This document shows, one piece after another, positions 54,599 to 63,927 of a stretch of DNA of 64,000 nucleotides. Positions within the stretch are counted from its first letter, which is position 1. Every line of letters starts with the position of its first letter. Source of the DNA: Psychrobacillus lasiicapitis (GTDB lineage: Bacteria; Bacillota; Bacilli; Bacillales_A; Planococcaceae). The DNA is taken from assembly GCF_006861795.1 (NCBI RefSeq), contig NZ_VDGH01000009.1, forward strand, positions 62,001 through 126,000, read 5' to 3'. A program made the translations under genes and the position numbers. The notes under the pieces are model-generated. The model made no database searches. It was not told where the DNA came from and was given only the letters and a program-made list of their open reading frames with translations.

Positions 54599-55996
54599 AT
54601 GTCTACAGCAAATGAAAGTTTCGATGCAAAAGAAACACAAATTGAACATGCCACAGGATTAGATAAATCACTACATCCAAATTCCGAAAAGGATAGAACC
54701 GTTAAGCCGAGAGACTATATTTTCATGTGGATGGGCGATGGGGTTAACATAGGGAATATGACGTTAGGAGCCAGTGTAATTATAGCGGGTGTAGCAACGC
54801 TAAACATCTTCCAAACAATGTTGGCAGCTCTAATCTCCATTGGGATCATATCCACTATTTTCGCATTAAATGACCGACTAGGCTATAAAACAGGTATACC
54901 ATACGTTGTACAGCTTAGAATGTCTTTCGGTACAAAGGGAACAGTTATTTCGTCATTACTACGCGGTATACCTGCTATTGTTTGGTATGGTATTCAAAGC
55001 TGGATTGGCGGTACTGCACTTAATGAATTTTTAAAGATTATTACGAATGGATCTTTTAATAATATTGTTATTTGTTTTGTAGGTCTTCAATTATTCCAGA
55101 TTGTTATATCACTATTTGGCTTCCATGCGATTAAATGGGTAGAGACGGTTGCGTCAATCATTTTCATGATAGGACTTATTTATGTTTTTGGAATCCTTGT
55201 AACATCATACGGCACTGAGATTACTCAAACTTGGGTACAAGCAGAAGGGTCATGGGGAATACATTTCTTTGCACTAATTATGGTCTTTTTAGGAAATTAT
55301 GCAGGGATTTTTGTAAGTGCTGCAGACTATTCTAGAGAGTTGAAAACGGGTATAAGCGATAAAAAACGTGGAGCATTATACTTTGTTCCAATCACTATTT
55401 CATATGGTTTTGTTATTGTTATTGGTGCTATGTTAGCTTCTGCGACAGGTGTAACAAATCCTGCGATAGCACTTCCAATGGTAATCGATAATCCATATAT
55501 TTCTGCAGGTGTATCACTATTTATCGTTATTACTGTAATTGCGACAAATATGGTAGCGAACGTTGTTCCACCAGCGTATGTAATTACATTACTAACAAAA
55601 TTAAAATACAAAATTTCTGTAACGATTACAGGATTGCTTGCTCTATGCGCATTCCCTTGGTTACTAATTCAAGAGTCATCAGCAGCAGGTCTAAATATGT
55701 TCGTTCTTATCTACTCTGCATTTTTAGGGCCTGTTATCTCAATCCTGTTGGTTGAATATTATATTTTAAGAAAACAGAGAGTAGATACTGGTGAGTTGTA
55801 CAATGAAACAGGTTCTTATGCTGGATACAATCCAGCAGGTTTGCTTGCGATGTTTATCGGAGCTGCCGCAGCGTTTGTTGAAGTGGAGCTTGCATGGATA
55901 ATTGGTGTTGTGGTAGCAGGAATAGCATACTATCTTCTATCGAAATATGCCTTTAAAGGTTCAAGTTTCAAAAAAGGAACAATTTTCGAGAAATAA
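54599..55996 (+). CDS. NCS1 family permease (purine/cytosine-type)
   Basis: 465 residues with about 12 membrane segments, preceded by a hydrophilic N-terminus of ~40 residues. The sequence WMGDGVNIGNMTLGASVI, the RMSFGTKGTVISSLLRGIPAIVWYG stretch and NxxxxVxPAYVITLL are characteristic of NCS1 transporters of the CodB/purine-cytosine branch. It probably brings in a purine, ureide or cytosine by proton or sodium symport. AAAAGGAG precedes the ATG. It differs clearly from the PucI-type protein encoded next. Confidence 0.85.
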   Translation: MSTANESFDAKETQIEHATGLDKSLHPNSEKDRTVKPRDYIFMWMGDGVNIGNMTLGASVIIAGVATLNIFQTMLAALISIGIISTIFALNDRLGYKTGIPYVVQLRMSFGTKGTVISSLLRGIPAIVWYGIQSWIGGTALNEFLKIITNGSFNNIVICFVGLQLFQIVISLFGFHAIKWVETVASIIFMIGLIYVFGILVTSYGTEITQTWVQAEGSWGIHFFALIMVFLGNYAGIFVSAADYSRELKTGISDKKRGALYFVPITISYGFVIVIGAMLASATGVTNPAIALPMVIDNPYISAGVSLFIVITVIATNMVANVVPPAYVITLLTKLKYKISVTITGLLALCAFPWLLIQESSAAGLNMFVLIYSAFLGPVISILLVEYYILRKQRVDTGELYNETGSYAGYNPAGLLAMFIGAAAAFVEVELAWIIGVVVAGIAYYLLSKYAFKGSSFKKGTIFEK

Positions 55997-56006
55997 CTTT
56001 TTTCTG

Positions 56007-56046
56007 AAAATACCTTGTGGGAAATTTATTTCCACAGGGTATTTTT
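56007..56046 (+). terminator. Terminator of the first NCS1 permease
   Basis: AAAATACCTTGTGGAAA/TTTCCACAGGGTATTTTT. Confidence 0.85.
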
Positions 56047-56131
56047 GTTGTTCATTTTGTATAATGGTTTGTTTAAGATGAACATAATACTTTCCTTCCT
56101 TATTTACAATGAATAATAAAAGTTGGTGCTT

Positions 56132-56139
56132 TTGGTTAA
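56132..56139 (+). promoter_or_regulatory. TTGGTTAA core upstream of pucI
   Basis: TTGGTTAA is the core of the B. subtilis PucR box (consensus WWWCNTTGGTTAA, recalled). The flanking W/C positions do not fit. 137 bp before pucI. Confidence 0.35.
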
Positions 56140-56275
56140 CTGACCTAAAGAAGTATAACTAATTTTTTTGTATACTAATGTAGTTCACTGTTATAGTAAT
56201 TAATCTTAGAGGATTAATACAGTTTTATTCATAGCTGATGAGCACTAGTGGCATTGTAATAAGGAGGAAGTCTTT

Positions 56276-57745
56276 TTGAAACATTTTAATAGAGAGAAAG
56301 CGATAGCTGCCGGCTATAGTAATGATGTTTTACCCACTAAAGAAGTGGATCGAAATTGGGGCATAGGAAATTTTTTCACTGTTTGGATGGGTTCTGTTCA
56401 TAACATTCCAAACTATATTGCCATTGGTGGTCTTTTTGCTTTAGGGATGTCGGTAGGTCAAGTTTTTGTAGCTATTATGGTTGCTTCTGTCATCATTGCA
56501 TTGATGCTAGTCCTTAACGGTCATGCAGGATCAAAATATGGAATAGCGTTTGCTATGCTGTTGCGTTTATCATATGGACCAAAAGGAGCAATGATCCCTG
56601 GAGTATTAAGGGGAGTTATTTCAGCGATTATGTGGTTCGGATTTCAAACGTTCGCTGGAAGCCAAGCACTATCAATTTTAATCGGAAAGCTTTGGCCGAC
56701 ATATTTAACGTTGGGTGGAGATTGGAGCTTTTTAGGATTATCATTGCCAGGATTGCTTTCGTTTTTAATCTTTTGGTTATTAAACGTTGCTTTGATATAT
56801 GGAGGAATGGGGTTCTTGGGTAGATTTACCAATATTCTTTCTCCGCTTGTTTACATTGTTTTTGGAGGAATGGCGATTTGGGCTATTAACTTAGCGGGTG
56901 GAATTGGCCCTATTATGGCTCATACTGGCTCAGGGATCGAAGGAAATAAATTTATTATCTTTTTTGCTGCCCTAACAGCAATAGTTGCAGCATGGGCAGC
57001 GCCGATTGTAAATGTTTCCGATTTCACGAAATTAGCGAAATCTACAAAAATCCAAGCTGTCGGACAAACAGTTGGAGTTGTTGTGACATATCTTTTGTTT
57101 GCGATTGCGAGTATCGCGATTATTGTTGGATCAGAAATCGCTTTTGGAACACCGATATGGAACGTACTTGATGTTGTTGCTAGATTTGATGGGACGTTTG
57201 CAATCGCTATTTCCGTTCTTACTCTATGTTTAACAACATTGTCGGTTAACGTTACTGGAAATATCGTTCCTGCTGGTTATCAGTTAGCTTCTTTATTTCC
57301 TAAACGACTTACTTTCAAATCAGGAGCAATCATTGCAGCGGTCATTGGGATTCTTACAATGCCGTGGAAACTGATGGAAAGTGCAACAAGTGTGTTTACT
57401 TTCTTAAATATTGTTGGTGGGATATTAGCTCCGGTTACCGGTATTATGTTAGCTCAATATTTCATCTTATCCAAAAGAAATATTGATTTGGATGCATTAT
57501 ATGATGCCAAAAAGGGAAGGTACCATTATACAAAGGGTTTTAATGTAAATGCGATTTTAACAACGGTCATTGCAGGAGTCGTTTGTTTGATTGGCAATTT
57601 CGTTCCCTTTTTAAAACCACTTTACGATATGTCGTGGTTTGTAGGGATTCTTACAGCTTTTGTTCTTTACACAGTGCTTGAATTTAGGCATTTAAAAGGA
57701 AATTTGTTAGAAACAGCTCCGGAGTTACATAAGGAGAATAGTTAA
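56276..57745 (+). CDS. pucI: Allantoin permease (NCS1 family, PucI type)
   Basis: 489 residues, TTG start (AAGGAGG at 56262-56268), about 12 membrane segments. NWGIGNFFTVWMGSVHNIPNY, LNGHAGSKYGI, IMWFGFQTFAGSQALSILI, PWKLMESATSVFTFL and the C-terminal YHYTKGFN follow B. subtilis PucI closely. It imports allantoin for the allantoinases encoded downstream. No terminator is obvious before the next gene, so the second allantoinase pair may be co-transcribed with it. Confidence 0.88.
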   Translation: MKHFNREKAIAAGYSNDVLPTKEVDRNWGIGNFFTVWMGSVHNIPNYIAIGGLFALGMSVGQVFVAIMVASVIIALMLVLNGHAGSKYGIAFAMLLRLSYGPKGAMIPGVLRGVISAIMWFGFQTFAGSQALSILIGKLWPTYLTLGGDWSFLGLSLPGLLSFLIFWLLNVALIYGGMGFLGRFTNILSPLVYIVFGGMAIWAINLAGGIGPIMAHTGSGIEGNKFIIFFAALTAIVAAWAAPIVNVSDFTKLAKSTKIQAVGQTVGVVVTYLLFAIASIAIIVGSEIAFGTPIWNVLDVVARFDGTFAIAISVLTLCLTTLSVNVTGNIVPAGYQLASLFPKRLTFKSGAIIAAVIGILTMPWKLMESATSVFTFLNIVGGILAPVTGIMLAQYFILSKRNIDLDALYDAKKGRYHYTKGFNVNAILTTVIAGVVCLIGNFVPFLKPLYDMSWFVGILTAFVLYTVLEFRHLKGNLLETAPELHKENS

Positions 57746-57817
57746 TAAAAGAAGTAACTAATCGAATGGTTAGTAAAAAATGGTGATTATAATATGAAAG
57801 CTGAGAGGGGAATTCAA

Positions 57818-59173
57818 ATGAATTTTGATTTAGTTATTAAAGGCGGAAATGTTGTACTGCGTGATGGTGTTTACAAATTGGATATCGGGATTAAAGACGA
57901 AAAGATTTCTTGTATTGCTGAACATATCACAGATGATGCGAAAGAAGTAATTGATGCAGCTGGTCAATATGTTATGCCAGGAATGATCGATACGCATGTT
58001 CATATTAGCGAACCTGGACGTACAGAATGGGAAGGTTTTGAAACAGGATCTAAATCGTTAGCTGCTGGAGGGACGACTAGTTATGTGGAAATGCCGCTTA
58101 ATGCACTTCCGGCGACAATCAATAAAGAGGCGTTAGATCTTAAGTTGGAAGCAGCAGTCAATCAAAACTATGTAGACTACGCCTTTTACGGTGGACTTGT
58201 ACCTGAGAACCTGGACAAACTTAAAGAGTTATCTGATGCCGGTGTTCTAGCTTTTAAATGCTTCTTATCTGATATCACAAGTGATATTCCGGAAGATTTT
58301 GTAAATGTAGATGATTACACATTATACAAAGGGATGCAAAAGTTAGCTGAATTGGATCAAATCCTCTGTATCCATGCGGAAAACGCGTCCGTTACATCTG
58401 GGCTTGCCAAAGAATATGAAAGAGAAGGCAAAAACTCTGGAGTAGAATATGCGGAATCACGTCCTATTTTTACAGAAGTGGAAGCTGTTTCACGCGCAAT
58501 ACTTTTTGCGAAAGAAACTGGTTGTAAATTGCATCTTGTTCATATCAGCACTTCAGAGGCAATACAGACTATCTTGAAAGCACGTGCAGAAGGTGTAGAT
58601 GTAACAGTTGAATCATGCCCTCATTATTTTGCTTTCACTGCCGATCAAGTGGATGAAATTGGACCAAGAGCAAAATGTCAACCTCCAATCAGAAAAGCTG
58701 AAGACCAAGCAAGATTATGGGATGAGCTTCTAAATGGGAATATTGACTGGTTAACGTCTGACCATTCACCTTGTACAGAGGACTTAAAACAAGGTAATAT
58801 TTGGGAAGCTTGGGGTGGAATTAGCGGTGCGCAAAACAATGTCGATCTTATGTTTGACTTAGCTGTTAAACAGCGCGGATTAGCCGTTAATAAATTTGTT
58901 GACTTAATTGCAACAACTCCAGCTGAACGTTTCAATATTCCTCATAAAGGTGAAATTGCAGTTTCCAAAGATGCGGATATTATTTTAGTGGATCCTAACC
59001 AGTCGTATACAGTTAAAAGAGAAAACCTTTACTACAAAAACAAACATAGTGCATATGAAGGTAGAAAAATTGATTGTCGCGTAACAAAAACAATTGTTCG
59101 CGGAAATGTGGTATTTGATTTAGAAAATGGAATCGTAGGAGAACCAGTTGGAAAATTAATCTCTGCTAAATAA
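57818..59173 (+). CDS. allB: Allantoinase, AllB type (copy 2)
   Basis: 451 residues from the ATG at 57818 (GAGAGGGG upstream); an earlier ATG at 57794 lacks a good ribosome site. It is colinear and very similar to the product of 49001-50359 along its full length, including DTHVHISEPGRTEWEGFETG, FKCFLSDITSDIP, HISTSEA and SDHSPCTEDLKQGN. All metal ligands and the carboxylated lysine are kept, so both copies should be active. It lies 72 bp behind pucI. Confidence 0.88.
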   Translation: MNFDLVIKGGNVVLRDGVYKLDIGIKDEKISCIAEHITDDAKEVIDAAGQYVMPGMIDTHVHISEPGRTEWEGFETGSKSLAAGGTTSYVEMPLNALPATINKEALDLKLEAAVNQNYVDYAFYGGLVPENLDKLKELSDAGVLAFKCFLSDITSDIPEDFVNVDDYTLYKGMQKLAELDQILCIHAENASVTSGLAKEYEREGKNSGVEYAESRPIFTEVEAVSRAILFAKETGCKLHLVHISTSEAIQTILKARAEGVDVTVESCPHYFAFTADQVDEIGPRAKCQPPIRKAEDQARLWDELLNGNIDWLTSDHSPCTEDLKQGNIWEAWGGISGAQNNVDLMFDLAVKQRGLAVNKFVDLIATTPAERFNIPHKGEIAVSKDADIILVDPNQSYTVKRENLYYKNKHSAYEGRKIDCRVTKTIVRGNVVFDLENGIVGEPVGKLISAK

Positions 59174-59185
59174 ATGGTTTATTCA

Positions 59186-59225
59186 ATCCCTTTGTCATTC
59201 TCGAATACGATTATGGCAAAGGGAT
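59186..59225 (+). promoter_or_regulatory. Hairpin between the two allantoinase genes of pair 2
   Basis: ATCCCTTTG/CAAAGGGAT, 9 bp with a 22-nt loop and no T-run. An mRNA-stability or attenuation hairpin is more likely than a terminator. Confidence 0.45.
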
Positions 59226-59246
59226 ATATACTTGGAGGAATGAAAG

Positions 59247-60587
59247 ATGACTACATACGATTTAATTATTAAAAATGGGAAAATTGTTACAGCAGAATCC
59301 ACTGTTCAAGGGGATATTGCGATTAAAGACGGGAAAATCCAAGAGGTTGGTCAATCTCTTGAAGGCACTGCGGATCGAGTAATCGATGCAGAAGGACTTC
59401 ATGTTTTGCCAGGGTTAATTGATACGCATGTTCACTTCAATGAGCCTGGAAGAACTGAATGGGAAGGACTTGAAACAGGAAGCCGAAGCTTAGCTGCTGG
59501 TGGAGTTACAACCTTTTTCGATATGCCTTTAAATAGTACACCGCCAACAATCAACAAAAAAAACTTAGACTTAAAAAAGGCTTGTGCGGATGAAAAATCG
59601 ATTGTAAATCCTCGTTACTGGGGCGGACTTGTTCCTGAAAATATTGCGGATTTAAAAGAACTACATGAGAATGGTGTTATCGGATTCAAAGCATTCATGT
59701 CACCGAGTGGTATCGCTGATTTCAATCATGTGGACGATGAAACGATTTTCAAAGGGATGAAAGAAATCGCTTCTCTTGGATCTCGTTTAGCAGTTCACGC
59801 TGAAAGTACAGTTATTTGTGATCAGCTTGCGGAAGAAAAGCAAAAACAAGGTAAAACGACTGCAAGAGATTTTGTTGAATCGAGACCGATTATTTCAGAA
59901 ATTGAAGCTGTAAGAAGAATCATCTCTTACGCAGAAGCAACTGGCTGTAAAGTACATGTTGTCCATGCAAGTAGTAGAAAGGTCGTTGAAGTCATTCGAG
60001 CAGCGCAAGAGCGAGGCGTCGATATCACAGTTGAAACTTGCGCGCATTATTTAGCTTTAACTGTAAAAGATCTTGAAGAAAAAGGTGGATTGGCGAAATG
60101 CTGTCCTCCACTACGCGATGAAGATGAGGTTGAAGATTTATGGGCTGCAGTTGCAAATGGAGAGATTAATGTAATTGCCTCAGACCATTCACCAGCTCCT
60201 GCTTCTATGAAAACAATAACAGATAACTATTTCGAAGGTTGGGGCGGTATCTCCGGTGCTCAATCAACATTAAATGTTATGTTAACTGAAGGATATTTCA
60301 AACGTAACCTGCCTTTAGAGAAAATTGTAGCTTTAACAGCGACAAACCCTGCTAAATTATTTGAACTTGATGGCAAAGGGACAATTGCTAAAGGATACGA
60401 TGCGGATATAACGCTTGTAAATTTAGAAGAAAGCTTTGAACTTAAGAACGAAGATTTATTCTATCGTCACCAACATTCACCTTATGTAGGTATGACGTTT
60501 AAAGGAAAAGTTAAATCCACAATTGTAGCTGGTGAAGTTGTATTTGAAAATGGAGAAATCACTGCTTCCAAAAAAGTGAATGCATAA
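59247..60587 (+). CDS. Allantoinase, second type (copy 2)
   Basis: 446 residues, GGAGG at 59235-59239. Colinear with the product of 50398-51729 (DTHVHFNEPGRTEWEGLETG, DMPLNSTPPTINK, FKAFMSPSGIADF, ETCAHYLALTVKDLEEKGGL, SDHSPAPASMKTITDNYFEG). All catalytic ligands are present. The gene order AllB-type then second type is the same as in pair 1, so the pair was duplicated as a unit. Confidence 0.83.
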   Translation: MTTYDLIIKNGKIVTAESTVQGDIAIKDGKIQEVGQSLEGTADRVIDAEGLHVLPGLIDTHVHFNEPGRTEWEGLETGSRSLAAGGVTTFFDMPLNSTPPTINKKNLDLKKACADEKSIVNPRYWGGLVPENIADLKELHENGVIGFKAFMSPSGIADFNHVDDETIFKGMKEIASLGSRLAVHAESTVICDQLAEEKQKQGKTTARDFVESRPIISEIEAVRRIISYAEATGCKVHVVHASSRKVVEVIRAAQERGVDITVETCAHYLALTVKDLEEKGGLAKCCPPLRDEDEVEDLWAAVANGEINVIASDHSPAPASMKTITDNYFEGWGGISGAQSTLNVMLTEGYFKRNLPLEKIVALTATNPAKLFELDGKGTIAKGYDADITLVNLEESFELKNEDLFYRHQHSPYVGMTFKGKVKSTIVAGEVVFENGEITASKKVNA

Positions 60588-60593
60588 ATAGTG

Positions 60594-60627
60594 AAAATCC
60601 CAAACCTCTTCAGGTTTGGGATTTTTT
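60594..60627. terminator. Bidirectional terminator between pair 2 and the second PucR gene
   Basis: AAAATCCCAAACCT/AGGTTTGGGATTTT with CTTC loop, T-run on the plus side and A-run upstream. Confidence 0.9.
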
Positions 60628-60656
60628 ACTGTCTAGCTTGAGATGCTTAAACTTTC

Positions 60657-62312
60657 TTAACTAAATGCTTCTTCCTCATCTAACAGAATAGAGCCGATGA
60701 CGAGGGCTACGCGTATACGTAAAGAATCTGATGGATCGCGAAGAGAACAGTTTAACAGTTCCTCAGCTTTTTCTATTCGATATTTCACTGTATTTCGATG
60801 GACAAATAATTTTCGAGATGTTTCTGAAAACTCACATTGGGCATCTAAGTAAACTTGAATCGTTTTTACTAGTTCCTGATCTTCCTTTGTTTTTGGATAG
60901 GCCAAAGATTTTAATGTATTTTCATATAGGGCTTTTAAGTCTTTACGAGGAAGAGATTTTAACAATTCCTCTAAATCCCTTGTTTTGTAATATTTTATAA
61001 ACCCTTTTAAATTTTGCTCATACCCGGTTAATATCGCTTCCACAGCTTCATAATAAGCAGTCGGTATCTCTTTGAGAGAAGGCACTGAGTGGCTTACTCC
61101 AAAGGAAAGAGTGAAATCGCCATTAAAGCTTGCTTGGACATTTTCTACGAATTGTGTAATTGTATTAATTTCTTCGTCGCCATATTTAGGGAATTGTAAC
61201 ATCATTGCGAAGTACTTCCCTTTTGTAAATAAAGTTGCTTCTAAATTTTGATGTATAATTTCATCTTCCAACTGGTCGTAAACACTATTGTGAAGCTCTC
61301 CAACCTTTTTCTCATAAAGTTGCAACGTTTCATATACTTCTCCTTGGGCGTCAATTGTACATACTACACAGACATTCTCCATCCCTTTTTGAAGTCCATA
61401 ATAGTTAGAGCGGCTATATATTTCTTCGTCAGACTGGATTTTCATTTCGATTAAGTCTGCAAAGAAGTTATTTTTTAACAATCGCGAGTTTTCTTCGATT
61501 GCTTGCTCTTTTACGATAGTAAATGAAATGACATTGCCTGCCTGTTCGATTGCCATTTGCGAAGATGGATATGGCAAGGTGAGTGAATCGAAAATGACTA
61601 GCATGCTAGGATATTGCCGTTTTGTATGAACAGGGAAAGTGGAAACATTTTGATGTTCCCTTGATGGAATGGAAAATGTTGTTCCTTCTCGTGCAACAAG
61701 TATGTCTTCTTTTATCTTTTGAAGAATCTCTTGTTTTATCTCCTTCATTGATTCCTTCACAAAATCGTGGCTTTGAGCAATCATTTCGCCTCTATGATTC
61801 AATAAGAGTGTTGGACGTGCCAAAAGGTAGCCTAATTGTTCTAATAGAGCACTTAAACTATATCCCTTGATAAGCATATTGGAGAACTCTTTTTGCACAT
61901 GTAACGCATAGTACAGTTGCTCTGCCTCATGATCATTCAAATAATTCAATATGTGACGAGAAACTTCCCCTAAAGTATGTTTTGTCGGCAGATCAATAAT
62001 TGGAAATGCAAGATTATCAGCCAGTAATTTTACTTCAGGAGGTAATTGATGAAAGAATCGGCTAATCTTGATAACAAGACCAGAACAATTTAAGTCGTGC
62101 ATTTGTTTTATTAGCTCGCAGAACTTCTCTGTGTCATCCTTAAAAGCATATCCCGTTGAAAGGAGAAGATGATTTTCGGCTAAAAAGTTAATCACGTCAG
62201 GTGTATCAGATATATTTACAGATTGTACATTTCTTGTTAGACCGCGGTGGCCTGCAAGTACAATACCTTCTTTCATGCCTTCCAATATAAATAAGTCATT
62301 TATGGTTTTCAT
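60657..62312 (-). CDS. PucR family transcriptional regulator 2
   Basis: 551 residues, ATG at 62312. N-terminal PucR domain (about 1-120) with LAGHRGLTRNVQSVNISDTPD and LLLSTGYAF; C-terminal helix-turn-helix (about 488-545) with YLDAQCEFSETSRKLFVHRNTVKYRIEKAEELL. Domain layout equals regulator 1, but the two are divergent in sequence. It is divergently transcribed from the NCS2 permease gene, with AATTGG-type repeats in between, which makes that permease the likeliest target. Confidence 0.85.
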   Translation of the reverse strand: MKTINDLFILEGMKEGIVLAGHRGLTRNVQSVNISDTPDVINFLAENHLLLSTGYAFKDDTEKFCELIKQMHDLNCSGLVIKISRFFHQLPPEVKLLADNLAFPIIDLPTKHTLGEVSRHILNYLNDHEAEQLYYALHVQKEFSNMLIKGYSLSALLEQLGYLLARPTLLLNHRGEMIAQSHDFVKESMKEIKQEILQKIKEDILVAREGTTFSIPSREHQNVSTFPVHTKRQYPSMLVIFDSLTLPYPSSQMAIEQAGNVISFTIVKEQAIEENSRLLKNNFFADLIEMKIQSDEEIYSRSNYYGLQKGMENVCVVCTIDAQGEVYETLQLYEKKVGELHNSVYDQLEDEIIHQNLEATLFTKGKYFAMMLQFPKYGDEEINTITQFVENVQASFNGDFTLSFGVSHSVPSLKEIPTAYYEAVEAILTGYEQNLKGFIKYYKTRDLEELLKSLPRKDLKALYENTLKSLAYPKTKEDQELVKTIQVYLDAQCEFSETSRKLFVHRNTVKYRIEKAEELLNCSLRDPSDSLRIRVALVIGSILLDEEEAFS

Positions 62313-62406
62313 GCGAATACCCTCTCTACTAAAGTTTCCATAAGAAATATTACTCTAGTTCCTATACTATCCATTTTACGTTAAAAGTAAACAAAAATCA
62401 AAGCTC

Positions 62407-62499
62407 AAATTGGTCATAGTAAACAATGACAATTTCAAACAATAGCTGTAGACTAGAATAGATAAAGGCTAAAAACTAGGGAATACTAAATTGGTCATA
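62407..62499. promoter_or_regulatory. Repeated operator-like motif AAATTGGTCATA
   Basis: Exact direct repeats AAATTGGTCATA at 62407-62418 and 62488-62499, plus an inverted copy ATGACAATTT (62426-62435) that pairs with the first. They lie between the divergent pucR-type and NCS2 permease genes. Confidence 0.55.
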
Positions 62500-62550
62500 C
62501 ATCCAGTACAGATGCATTAGTAGTTATAATTCTACGGAGCATTAAGACTG

Positions 62551-63927
62551 TTGTTATTCATAAAAAGAAAGGTGATTGTTATTAACGAATTATTAAAATC
62601 AAGCAACTGGATTTCGGGCTTACAGTGGCTCTTTTTTATTTTTACGAACATTGTTGTCATACCGATCACTGTCGGAGCGGCTTTTGAACTTTCCCCTGGC
62701 ACAATTGTCAATATGCTTCAGCTTTCCTTTATCGTGACAGGATTGGCATGTATCGTGCAAGCGTTTTTGGGGCATAAAAGAGCCATTATGGAAGGGCAAT
62801 CGGGCCTATGGTGGGGTGTAATTTTAACGCTATGTAGTACAGCTGCGGCACAAGGGATGCCATTACCTATTTTAGGGGGCAGTTTAACCGTTGGAATTAT
62901 CATTACCTCAATTTTGACTTTTTTGATTGGTGTAACAGGGCTAGGACCTCGTCTGGCCAATTTATTTAAACCTGCCGTAATGGGTGTGTTTATGTTTTTG
63001 TTCGGTTGTCAATTAATTGGAATCTTTTTAAAGGGAATGCTAGGCATTCCATTTGGTAACCAGGCAGCGGGTGCTCATATCGACGTATCCATTTCTTTAT
63101 TATCGATCATAGTTGCGATTATTGTAATCGTGATTAGTGTAAAGGCACCTTTAAGTGTACGACGCTATGGTCTACTTATCGGAATTATCGGTGGTTGGAT
63201 TGTTTATGCGCTTATTTTTAAGCCAGAAAGTCCTGTCAGTGAAGCCACATCGTTTGGCCTTGAGCTATTTCCACTAGGAAAGCCTGCATGGGATATCGGA
63301 ATTATCATGACGACTGTTATCGCCGGATTATTAAACTCTGCAAATACGATAGGCGCACTAAAGGGAACGGAAAGTATGTATAAGGTGGAAACGACTAAAT
63401 CTGAATACAGAGCTTCCTTTACGATTACAGGTATTTTTACGCTTATCGCCGGATTTTTTGGGCTAGTTCCAAATTCACCTTACGTATCTTCGATCGGCTT
63501 CTTAAGTCAGACGGGAATTATAAAAAGAATTCCTTTTGTTCTTGGTGGATTAATGTTTCTTGTAATGGGTCTAATACCGCCAATCGGTCACTTTTTCTCA
63601 CAGCTTCCATTAAGTATTGGTAGTGCAGCATTATTTGTTTCTTATTTGCTTCTTTTAAATTCTTCCTTGAATTTCTTCAAACAGGTTGAATTCAATACGG
63701 TAAATGTCTATCGTTCGGCTGTTCCGTTGTTTGTAGGAGTTGTAATTATGACCCTTCCTGCATCTTATTTTGTTACTATTCCAAGTGTAATCCGTCCAGT
63801 TCTTAGCAGTGGATTGCTAGTGGGAATCATCCTAGCTCTACTATTAGAGAACTTGTTTAAATGGGATAATTACGGGAATGAAGATAATGGCAAGCAAAAG
63901 GATACAACAAGTCCGGTTAATGATTAA
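62551..63927 (+). CDS. NCS2 family purine/pyrimidine permease
   Basis: 458 residues from a TTG at 62551; GTG 62572 or an ATT at 62581 after GAAAGGTG are alternatives, so the first ~10 residues are uncertain. About 12 to 14 membrane segments. EGQSGLWWGVILTLC, LFKPAVMGVFMFLFGCQ and the TM10 region LNSANTIGALKGTESMY with the NxxE-type substrate site place it in the xanthine-uracil permease family. It likely imports urate, xanthine or another purine (PucJ/PucK role), given the purine setting. No gene is seen in the last 73 bp of the window. Confidence 0.87.
   Translation: MLFIKRKVIVINELLKSSNWISGLQWLFFIFTNIVVIPITVGAAFELSPGTIVNMLQLSFIVTGLACIVQAFLGHKRAIMEGQSGLWWGVILTLCSTAAAQGMPLPILGGSLTVGIIITSILTFLIGVTGLGPRLANLFKPAVMGVFMFLFGCQLIGIFLKGMLGIPFGNQAAGAHIDVSISLLSIIVAIIVIVISVKAPLSVRRYGLLIGIIGGWIVYALIFKPESPVSEATSFGLELFPLGKPAWDIGIIMTTVIAGLLNSANTIGALKGTESMYKVETTKSEYRASFTITGIFTLIAGFFGLVPNSPYVSSIGFLSQTGIIKRIPFVLGGLMFLVMGLIPPIGHFFSQLPLSIGSAALFVSYLLLLNSSLNFFKQVEFNTVNVYRSAVPLFVGVVIMTLPASYFVTIPSVIRPVLSSGLLVGIILALLLENLFKWDNYGNEDNGKQKDTTSPVND

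Noticed and set aside
62313-62550. Purine riboswitch before the NCS2 permease
   Set aside because: The conserved core loops of the purine aptamer (TATAATCC..., TTTCTACC) are not found; operator-like repeats fit better.
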